DNA of 64,000 nt from Bryopsis sp. KO-2023 (taxonomy: Eukaryota > Chlorophyta > Ulvophyceae > Bryopsidales > Bryopsidaceae), in the NCBI GenBank assembly GCA_030272585.1, contig BSYQ01000014.1, positions 1,922,001-1,986,000 on the forward strand. The letters run 5' to 3'. Numbering within the stretch: the first letter of the stretch is position 1; each line of letters begins with the position of its first letter. The notes beneath the pieces are model-generated. The model made no database searches and was not told the origin of the DNA. It worked only from the letters and a program-made list of their open reading frames with translations. Positions 58,342 through 64,000 of the stretch are shown here, piece by piece. Both the position numbers and the translations under genes were made by a program.

Positions 58342-60455
58342 GACATTTGTCCCCTGCCGCCGCCTCCTGGATTCCCTCTTCCGCCTTGTCGGCCTCCAGT
58401 GCCACGGCCTCTGCCTCGGCCTCCGCCTCCTCGGCCACGGCCACGGCCACGGCCTCGGTCTCCAATGGCTCCAAGTCGGTCCTCACGCGGTCCATCGCCA
58501 ATGCTGTTGACTCGGCTTCGTCGGTTCCATCTTGGTCTGCCTCCTTGGCCCCTGGCACCGGAATGTGGATGTAGGGTCCGGACACCGTCGAGTCGTTCAG
58601 CCATTTCAATCGCTTCCTGCACATCCCCTCGCACGAATCCAGCGATAGTGGTGCGAAGAGGGTCTCGTAACCCAGCGACGAACGTCGAAAACATTTCCGC
58701 CTCCGTCATGTCCGGGATGCGAAAACAAATGTGCTGGAACCGGCGCACGTAGTCACGCACGGTCCCTCCCTGCTTGAGGCCACGTAGCTCGGTCCGGGCC
58801 CGTTCCGTCGAAGTCGTAGGCTCAAATTGGCGTCGTGCCTCCGTTGCCCACTCTTGCCAATCAGCGAAGGGTTGGCGTCTCCCCTCAGCCATGCGAAGCT
58901 CCTGCAAGTTCATCCAACGCGAGGCCGCTCCTCCAACGTGGGCCGACAGCACTCGGATCCACTGGACCTCAGGGACATCTTGGGCCCGCAACCACCTGCC
59001 CATCTGCATAACCCACTCGGTGACGGACACATCGTGGTCACCGGTGTAGGGTTTGGGCATCTGCAACTTCAAGTGGCGCAGAGGGTTGCGTCCATCCGGT
59101 GGGTTTGGTGCGCCTGGTCCTGGTGGTCCTCCCGGACCTCCTGGTCCGCCTGGTCCACCTGGTCCTGGTCCACCTGGTCCACCCGGTCCTCCTGGCCCTC
59201 CTGGTCCTCCTGGTCCATTGGGTCCTCCTGGTCCTCCTGGCCCTCCTGGTCGCCTCGATCCGTCTGGTCCATCATCATCATCATCGCCTCCACCGCCTCC
59301 GCCGCCTCCCGCTGGGTGCGTCCCTTGTCGCCGGTTCATCTGTCCAGTTGGGTCTTGTTGGCCCACTGATGCGTATGATCCCATCCCAGCGAATGGGTCC
59401 GATCCGGAGTTGAACCCTCCCCGACCACTCGTCTGCTGCATGGCTCCTGGTGGCACTTGTGCTGCGGGCCATGGTCTGCCTTGGTCGGTGGTTTGGTCTC
59501 GAATAACGGGACCTGGTCTGCGGTTCAACCTGGGTCCTGGGTCGGCGGTTCCTCTGGGAGGTAGGAGCACAGGTAAAGGTGCGGCGTTGACGTCCATAGG
59601 TGATACCAGCGGTGCTGGAGATTGCCCTGACGAAGTGGCTACTGTTGGTGGCACGGCCGGTACACCGGTCAGCCCTGTCGTGACCACGGGTACCATAGGT
59701 GGAGCCGTTGGTGCCTGGACCGTCTGCGTTCCTACGTACACGGGAACGTGTTGCGGTCCGGTGGGCACCTGCTTGGACCATAACTTGACGAGCTCTTCCA
59801 CGTTGGGTTTGGCTTCTGTCTCGCGCCAAAGTCGGTCCTTGTCCTTCTCCAACTCCTTGGTAACCACGTCGAGCGTAGCTACAGCGACCTTGTTGTCGTT
59901 GAGCTGATGTGTGAGATACTCGGTCCTGGCCCCAAGGTTCTTGACATCGTCCTCTGCCTTGGCGGCCAAACGGTCCTGGCTCAGTTGGAGACGGCGCTCC
60001 AGCTCCGCGGTGAGCTGTCCATACTCTTGGCGTTGTGCCTCCAATCTCTCGGCGAGACCCGCGACCTGTTGATCTACGAGGGCCGCCTGCCGTTCTTCGG
60101 CTTCTCTCCTCTGGGCCTCGAGACGGTAGTCGAGATCTTCGGCTTGCTGGTCCAGCAAAGCGGCTGCGTGCTCCTGTTGCTGTTGCAGCTGGCCCCGGAC
60201 CTCTTCGAGGGCCGCCTGTAGGTTGGCCACGGTCCGGTCCGCCCATTGACCCGCGTCCACCTCCAGCTGGTTCATGCGTACGTCGGCTTGGTTGTTCTCG
60301 ACGTGAACCTGCTGTACGTGCTGGTAGTTCTGCTGCACGAACATTGGTCCTTGGGCCGGTGGTGGAGGGTCGTCTTCGGTCCCCAAACTCATCTCGTCTC
60401 CCTCGTCCACATGGTCGGGATAGGCTGGGGCTTCCTCGTACGGGATAAGGTCCAT
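58266..60455 (-). CDS. gag: Gag polyprotein with coiled coil, collagen-like Gly-Pro repeat, capsid and zinc knuckle (729 aa)
   Basis: Begins at the ATG at 60455. Residues about 60-230 are Gln/Glu/Ala-rich coiled coil ([20 protein letters not shown]). About 260-400 is Pro/Thr-rich. There follows an acidic patch ([10 protein letters not shown]) and a collagen-like run of GGP/GPG triplets. The retrotransposon capsid-type domain comes next (about 475-640: [30 protein letters not shown]), then an Arg/Gly-rich basic segment and a zinc knuckle [13 protein letters not shown] near 706-718. The knuckle spacing is CX2CX3HX4C, one residue shorter than the usual CX2CX4HX4C. The coiled coil and collagen-like run are unusual additions to a Ty3/gypsy Gag. 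Function: particle assembly and RNA packaging. Confidence 0.93.
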   Translation of the reverse strand: MDLIPYEEAPAYPDHVDEGDEMSLGTEDDPPPPAQGPMFVQQNYQHVQQVHVENNQADVRMNQLEVDAGQWADRTVANLQAALEEVRGQLQQQQEHAAALLDQQAEDLDYRLEAQRREAEERQAALVDQQVAGLAERLEAQRQEYGQLTAELERRLQLSQDRLAAKAEDDVKNLGARTEYLTHQLNDNKVAVATLDVVTKELEKDKDRLWRETEAKPNVEELVKLWSKQVPTGPQHVPVYVGTQTVQAPTAPPMVPVVTTGLTGVPAVPPTVATSSGQSPAPLVSPMDVNAAPLPVLLPPRGTADPGPRLNRRPGPVIRDQTTDQGRPWPAAQVPPGAMQQTSGRGGFNSGSDPFAGMGSYASVGQQDPTGQMNRRQGTHPAGGGGGGGGDDDDDGPDGSRRPGGPGGPGGPNGPGGPGGPGGPGGPGGPGPGGPGGPGGPGGPPGPGAPNPPDGRNPLRHLKLQMPKPYTGDHDVSVTEWVMQMGRWLRAQDVPEVQWIRVLSAHVGGAASRWMNLQELRMAEGRRQPFADWQEWATEARRQFEPTTSTERARTELRGLKQGGTVRDYVRRFQHICFRIPDMTEAEMFSTFVAGLRDPLRTTIAGFVRGDVQEAIEMAERLDGVRTLHPHSGARGQGGRPRWNRRSRVNSIGDGPREDRLGAIGDRGRGRGRGRGGGGRGRGRGTGGRQGGRGNPGGGGRGQMSCYLCGGNHGVRYCPKLSDAKRSVN

Positions 60456-60814
60456 GCCTGGCGCCTAGCGGTCTCTCTGGCTGCAGCTCTGGCTCGTTGA
60501 CCCTCGAGTACCTCCAGATACAAGGCCTGGAAATCGGGGTCGTTCCTCTGTTCCTCCGTGAACACGGAGTCACAGGATCCCACGCTCTCCAAATCTTCGT
60601 CTCGCGGTCCACGCGGTACAGGTATGTCGGCCAAGCTGGGTCCGGAAACAAAAGTCAGAGGTGTGCCACGATAACTTGTTGGGTAGTCCACCTGAAACGC
60701 GTTCCAATGCGCGACGGTAGCTGGAGCGGGAACGATAGGTGCTGCGGACACTGGCACTTGGAACTCCGAGCCAGTGGGTGCGTCGGTCAGGTTCGAAGGT
60801 GTCGAAGGGTACAT
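60389..60814 (-). CDS. extra ORF upstream of and overlapping gag (141 aa)
   Basis: An ATG-initiated frame in the leader between the primer-binding site and gag, overlapping gag's first 67 bases in another frame. The product is Pro/Ser/Thr-rich at first (MYPSTPSNLTDAPTGS), then acidic (RDEDLESVGSCDSVFTEEQR), then Arg-rich at the end. No known domain. It may be a leader ORF, or encode an N-terminal extension of Gag reached by frameshifting. It is open without stops over its full length in an otherwise intact element, which argues for some selection, but chance is possible at 141 codons in GC-rich DNA. Confidence 0.5.
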   Translation of the reverse strand: MYPSTPSNLTDAPTGSEFQVPVSAAPIVPAPATVAHWNAFQVDYPTSYRGTPLTFVSGPSLADIPVPRGPRDEDLESVGSCDSVFTEEQRNDPDFQALYLEVLEGQRARAAARETARRQAWTLSRTRKPQPIPTMWTRETR

Positions 60815-60849
60815 ATAGATCTCCTTGGTGATGCGGTTCGCGAGTCCGG

Positions 60850-60867
60850 GAACTCGCTCCGAAACCA
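60850..60867 (-). other. primer-binding site
   Basis: On the minus strand TGGTTTCGGAGCGAGTTC starts two bases inside the 5' LTR. It begins TGG as required to pair with a tRNA ending CCA. The primer tRNA cannot be named from this alone. Confidence 0.8.
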
Positions 60868-60869
60868 GT

Positions 60870-61279
60870 TGATAAAAACACGGGAAAGTATCGAGTAGTG
60901 GTAGACGTTACGTCTAGAACCACGGAAACACGGATAAGAGTCTTTGCTTACAAGCTTACTCTAGAACATTGTTACCTCGGTCCGGATCCAATAAATATGG
61001 GGCCGGACCGACAACCTGGCAAAAGGAACGGTTGAGAGCTGTCGGACCCAGCGTCCACTGGACCGACAGATCCAGACCAAATCCTTCTCAGGACCGTTGG
61101 TTGGATTGTGTGGACACGGTAACTGCCACCGTGTCCACCTCTCACTTGGGTCAGTCGGACTGTACTGCTGGACCGGCTCTGGTACCGAACCAGGCACTGA
61201 TTACCGGACCAGGCTGATCCAGTCCGACTGGATCGACTTAGGTGAATGTGTACTCGTTCCAGAGTCCACATTCGTATCA
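60870..61279 (-). repeat. 5' LTR
   Basis: A 410-bp repeat identical by eye to 53164-53573. For the minus-strand element this is the upstream LTR carrying the promoter; a TATA-like CATATTTATTG occurs on the minus strand at about 60990-61000. It is followed by target duplication CTCTT at 61280-61284. Confidence 0.96.
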
Positions 61280-61284
61280 CTCTT

Positions 61285-62172
61285 AATCGAGACTGACAAA
61301 ATTCTCATTTAGGGGAGAAGGGGGTCATGTAAATAATATCCCAGCCATAGACGCTGATTAATGAACATGACCAGAACTGGAGGGTGCAAAAACTTGTTCT
61401 AAAAAGGCTGGAAGTGAAAACAATCTGATGTCAGTTTCATCGTGGATTAAAATATGATTTTTTAAAACAGAAAGACAGTTGGAAAAACCTGTGTTTGAAA
61501 AAGGGGTGCTTCAAAGAGCACCCATGGAAAGATGTCCCTGAAGGCAGCTGCCAATATATTCTTAAGGTTTATGGGATTCGAAACGCTTTTCAATCAATAA
61601 TGACTAGACTTCGATATTGCATGCCAACTCCTCGATATATATATATATATATAACCCCCCCCCCCAAAAAAAAAAATAAAAAGAATAAAAAAAACTAAAT
61701 AAATAAATGAATGAATGAATGCCAGTCTCGACATACCTGTTCGTTGAGGCGCTCTATCCCATTTTTTCTTTCGTCCGTTGCTTCATCAGTTCCCTTCTTT
61801 TTTCCATACTGAGAAACCTGATGCGCTCCCCTTCCGATCCATGGGCTCGAAGCCCAGCGCGACACTGTTGAATAACCGATAGGCGAAGTCGTCCTCGGTT
61901 TTCGCTTGGGGCGCTTGGGTCCCTCAGAACGGCGGCGCCACCGAACCCGCCGAGACTGCGGCACCACCGAGCCTGCCGAGACTGCGAAACCCACCCAGCC
62001 CCTCTGTTCGCATCAGGGCTGGAAAATTGGGGAAACGTGTTCGACCGAGATCTTTCCAGTCTTTCCAGCATCTGTCGCAATTGTGGATGTATGTCGGACA
62101 TTCGAAAACACCCCCCATTCATGATCCTGGTCACCTTCGTTCCGTTGAGTGCTGAGTGGAAGCGTCTTACAG
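61285..62172. other. interior of the DNA transposon (right part)
   Basis: It includes an AT and C11-A11 tract (61635-61676) and a GAAT/AAAT tetranucleotide run (61695-61722). One minus-strand frame of 151 codons is listed separately. Nothing else is recognised. Confidence 0.4.
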
Positions 62173-62209
62173 TCCGATCTACCTGCAGTCGCAGTTGCTG
62201 TTCCGTCAA
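61754..62209 (-). CDS. possible accessory ORF of the DNA transposon (151 aa)
   Basis: Starts MTEQQLRLQVDRTV with an amphipathic stretch MSDIHPQLRQMLERLERSRS, then Arg/Gly-rich sequence. No recognisable domain. CACTA-type elements often encode a second DNA-binding protein, which is why it is listed; a chance frame is equally likely. Confidence 0.25.
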   Translation of the reverse strand: MTEQQLRLQVDRTVRRFHSALNGTKVTRIMNGGCFRMSDIHPQLRQMLERLERSRSNTFPQFSSPDANRGAGWVSQSRQARWCRSLGGFGGAAVLRDPSAPSENRGRLRLSVIQQCRAGLRAHGSEGERIRFLSMEKRRELMKQRTKEKMG

Positions 62210-62280
62210 GTGCTTCAGTTTTTAGTTCCGATCTACCTGCAGTCGCAGTTGCTGTTCCGTCAAGTGCTTCAGTTTTTAGT
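62173..62280 (+). repeat. 54-bp tandem duplication (two units)
   Basis: The units 62173-62226 and 62227-62280 are identical by eye (TCCGATCTACCTGCAGTCGC...). They lie just inside the right subterminal array of the transposon. Confidence 0.93.
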
Positions 62281-62330
62281 TGTTGGCACCTGCCTGTGGT
62301 GTGGCGTGGAGTTTTTATGGACCAGGTGTG

Positions 62331-62659
62331 GAAATCGTTGATTCCAGTGGAAGCGTGGCTGGCGGCGAATTGTAACTGGGAGCGTTTGTGGAAACGCTTG
62401 CTTCCAGTGGAAGCGTGGTTGGAAGCGCTGCTGGAAGCGAAGTCGCTTCCATGGAAGCGCTTCTGGAGGCGAGGCCGCTTCCATATGGAAGCGCTGCTGG
62501 AAGCGAAGTCGCTTCCATGGAAGCGCTGCTGGAGGCGAGGCCGCTTCCATGGAAGCGCTGCTGGAAGCGAAGTCGCTTCCACGGAAGCATATGGAAGCGC
62601 ACCGCTTCCGAGGAAGCGGTTTGGAAGCGCGCTTCCGCCTTGTGCTTCCGTGGAAGCGA
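62331..62659. repeat. subterminal array of GCTTCC/GGAAGC palindromes, right end
   Basis: It contains five near-identical units of 32-34 bp at 62421-62452, 62453-62486, 62487-62518, 62519-62550 and 62551-62582. Two variants alternate (GGAAGCGAAGTCGCTTCC core and GGAGGCGAGGCCGCTTCC core), followed by looser copies up to 62659. It is the counterpart of 50774-51056. Confidence 0.9.
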
Positions 62660-62665
62660 AGCCTC

Positions 62666-62679
62666 CAAACATTCCGACG
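62666..62679 (-). repeat. right terminal inverted repeat of DNA transposon
   Basis: CAAACATTCCGACG, reverse complement of the left end, followed by TC and then duplicated-arm sequence AGGCCATGAC. Confidence 0.92.
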
Positions 62680-63860
62680 TCAGGCCATGACTCCCTTTCT
62701 TGAGCCCCATTGCTGCGCTCTGTGAAACAAGGATATTTTTTGGTTTTTGATACAAATATTCCGCCTCTGTTGTAAATGAACGAAAATAACAGAACCATTC
62801 CAAAAAAAGTTGCTTAAAAGCAAAAGCCCCTGACACACAGTTGAGTTTCTTGAATTCAGAAAGAAGGACGGGGTAGCCGTTCGCTGAAACAAAGCCAAAA
62901 CGTTATCCTCCTCATGGGACTATCAGAAGCACAAAAACACGATTTCGACGTCGATGCAGAGCCATCACTTGCCGCCGCATCCCCACCCCCAATGATTCCC
63001 ACCACCCCCGCCGCCGCCGCCACCACCACCTCCGCTGCCACCGCCGCCCCCGCCGCCGCCGCCACCACCGCAGGGGCCACCACCACCACCTCCGCCGCCA
63101 CCTCCACCGTGAGGGCCACCTCCACCACCTCCACCGCCGCCGCCACCATTGCCGCCGCCACCGCCGCCACCACCGCTGAGCAGATTGCGGCTGACTTGGA
63201 TACTTTCAGCGAGCTCTGGTAACAAAGAGAAATACAACAACAGGGTGAATTGCATGTCCATCCCGTATCGTCCATCGACGTGAGACGTTGGATTCTATTC
63301 GCACCATCAGTTTTCACCGCGGCCACAAGCAGGCTAGCGATAAGAATAAGGCCGATCGCCTTCATGGTTTCGTGTTTTCTTGGTAAGGCCCGTGTTTTCT
63401 TGGTAAGGCTCAACGCTCGTGCTTCGACTCAAGGGATGCAAACAATCGCGGACCAAGTATCTGAGGTGGTTGAACGGAGGAGGGTATTTATTTGTGGCCA
63501 CGACAGGAAGACCCACTGCCACCTGTCCATCGTGTGGAGTTGTCGCTCTCAATCCCCGCATCATTACTTCTTTTGTGCCTATGTGTTCCATCACTTTGGA
63601 GTGATCAGAAAATCCTAGGTATAATTTCGATCATGCTTTGGTTGAGTCAAACAAACAAATCATGTAACCATGTTTGTTTGTTTATTTGGCTGAGTCAGAG
63701 CTTTCAAATGAAATCGGAGCTTTCTGGAAGTGTCAAAATTTGCATTTGCTACCAGTCAAATATTTGATAGTTGTCCTTGGGATTGGGATTGGGATTGAGA
63801 TTGAGATTGAGATTTTCCGGTGGTTAATTACCTCAAAAATGAATGAGCGAAGGAGTCTTT
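62680..63860 (-). repeat. right arm of inverted duplication, distal segment
   Basis: It is the reverse complement of about 42968-44106. Differences from the left arm include a hexamer expansion (GGGATT/GAGATT, about 63779-63815, six units against two on the left), a 20-bp repeated phrase near 63370-63400 (CGTGTTTTCTTGGTAAGG twice) and an 11-bp indel near 63635. Confidence 0.9.
62965..63365 (-). CDS. secreted poly-glycine protein, right-arm copy (about 103 aa)
   Basis: Two exons, 63305-63365 and 62965-63215 (61 + 251 nt), with the same splice phase and the same coding length as the left copy. Signal peptide MKAIGLILIASLLVAAVKTD and mature start ELAESIQVSRNLLSG are conserved, as is the end GNHWGWGCGGK; one visible change is N for S in the glycine run. 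Exact length conservation of a low-complexity repeat in both copies suggests recent duplication, continuing selection or gene conversion. TATA-like TATTTATTT lies upstream at about 63485-63493. An insertion of about 20 bp, a repeat of CGTGTTTTCTTGGTAAGG, sits in its 5' leader. Confidence 0.75.
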
Positions 63861-64000
63861 CGAAAAGTTTCTATTGCGCTTGTTTCAGAATCCCTGACTC
63901 TTTTTTTCTTGATGTTAAATGAGCCTGGGTGTTGTATTGTGGTGTTGATTGGAAGACGTTTCTTGTAAGCTTCCTATTTGGTCTTGAAGACTTTGGTTTC
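63861..64000. other. flank beyond the duplication
   Basis: Too short to interpret; no feature seen. Confidence 0.3.

Larger units (their letters stand above)
53164..61279 (-). mobile_element. Ty3/gypsy LTR retrotransposon with chromodomain, apparently intact and young
   Basis: 8116 bp. LTRs at 53164-53573 and 60870-61279 are both 410 bp and I found no difference between them. They begin TGATA and end TATCA. The whole element is flanked by CTCTT at 53159-53163 and 61280-61284. Transcription is on the minus strand, so the right LTR is the 5' one. A primer-binding site, a purine-rich tract, gag and pol are all present, with long open frames and no internal stops. The pol order (protease, reverse transcriptase, RNase H, integrase, chromodomain) defines a chromovirus-type Ty3/gypsy element. 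Identical LTRs mean recent insertion; it may be able to move. Confidence 0.97.
50760..62679. mobile_element. DNA transposon with 14-bp TIRs, 2-bp TSD and subterminal GCTTCC arrays (carries nested LTR element)
   Basis: Left end CGTCGGAATGTTTG (50760-50773) and right end CAAACATTCCGACG (62666-62679) are perfect reverse complements. TC flanks both sides (50758-50759, 62680-62681). The matching site in the intact left arm has a single GA (TC on the other strand) at 44107-44108, so both the ends and the 2-bp target duplication are proved by an empty site. Without the nested 8.1-kb retrotransposon it is about 3.8 kb. Next to each end lie arrays of GCTTCC/GGAAGC palindromes. The only recognisable gene is a deleted transposase (51220-51986), so the copy is probably non-autonomous. 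A short target duplication, subterminal repeats and a Plavaka-like C-terminal domain point to the CMC/Plavaka-type group; the termini are not CACTA. Confidence 0.88.

Noticed and set aside
59053..59907. Plus-strand 284-codon frame with perfect GPPGPPGPP collagen-like repeat
   Set aside because: It is the complement of the GGP/GPG repeat in the minus-strand gag. The rest of the frame has no protein character, while gag has capsid and zinc-knuckle motifs.
59281..60651. Minus-strand 456-codon Arg-rich frame inside gag
   Set aside because: It is a third-frame shadow caused by GC-rich gag codons. It has no domain and overlaps the capsid and coiled-coil coding frame throughout.
62421..62582. CRISPR-like regular repeats
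   Set aside because: The 32-bp units abut directly with no unique spacers, are palindromic and belong to a eukaryotic transposon end.
62914..63222. Plus-strand Ala/Thr/Pro-rich frame across the right glycine gene (and its mirror at 43352-43879)
   Set aside because: Produced by reading the GGN repeat on the other strand. There is no signal peptide or splice structure, whereas the glycine frame has both in two copies.
63779..63815. Telomere-like repeat (TTGGGA-type)
   Set aside because: Only about six degenerate units inside a duplicated arm; not a telomere or a convincing interstitial telomeric tract.

Overview
This is a window of nuclear DNA from an intron-rich eukaryote. Genes are split by many small GT-AG introns, often 70-400 bp, full of T, A, G or C homopolymers. 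Stop codons fit the standard code, and there is an ordinary nuclear-type tRNA. Two recognisable genes are tied to cilia: an RPGRIP1L-type transition-zone protein and a CFAP97-domain protein. An expansin-like secreted protein and a chromodomain-bearing Ty3/gypsy element fit a flagellated, wall-related lineage. A green or streptophyte alga is my best guess, with a zoosporic protist or fungus not excluded. The species cannot be fixed from this sequence.

Layout. 1-13.8 kb carries genes on the minus strand: a PTC7-type PP2C phosphatase with a membrane-anchor and coiled-coil N-terminus (991-4532), a small two-exon unknown gene (4682-5255), a CFAP97-domain protein (terminal exon 6832-7254), and a two-RRM splicing-factor-like protein (9862-13759). 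A shared 391-bp interval separates the RRM gene from plus-strand UTP21/WDR36 (14151-20791, 16 exons whose phases all agree, 956 aa). Next come the RPGRIP1L-type gene (21556-32785, about 26 exons), a secreted glycine-rich protein (33707-34361, minus), tRNA-Thr(UGU) (34965-35037, minus), a 692-aa coiled-coil protein (36222-39407) and an expansin-like protein (40058-41245).

From 42.97 kb to 63.86 kb the window is dominated by one large inverted duplication. The left arm (42968-45199) is intact. The right arm is split into 49665-50759 and 62680-63860 by an 11.9-kb DNA transposon (50760-62679). That transposon has 14-bp terminal inverted repeats, a 2-bp target duplication and subterminal arrays of GCTTCC palindromes, and it encodes a deleted transposase of the Plavaka/CMC kind. 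The intact left arm preserves the empty target site, so the insertion is proved inside the window. A young Ty3/gypsy chromodomain retrotransposon (53164-61279, minus strand, identical 410-bp LTRs, CTCTT target duplication) sits inside the transposon. Each duplication arm carries a copy of a second secreted glycine-rich gene (43431-43828 and 62965-63365). The 4.5-kb spacer between the arms holds two unrecognised multi-exon genes, one with repeated Y-N/D-P-I/V motifs.

How the parts relate. The single-copy genes are mostly housekeeping (UTP21, RRM protein, PP2C) or ciliary, and each appears to be its own transcription unit. The 42.97-63.86 kb block is accessory DNA. The order of events readable from it is inverted duplication, then DNA transposon insertion into one arm, then LTR retrotransposon insertion into the transposon. 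Exon coordinates were placed by eye from splice signals and reading-frame continuity. Exact ends should be treated as models.
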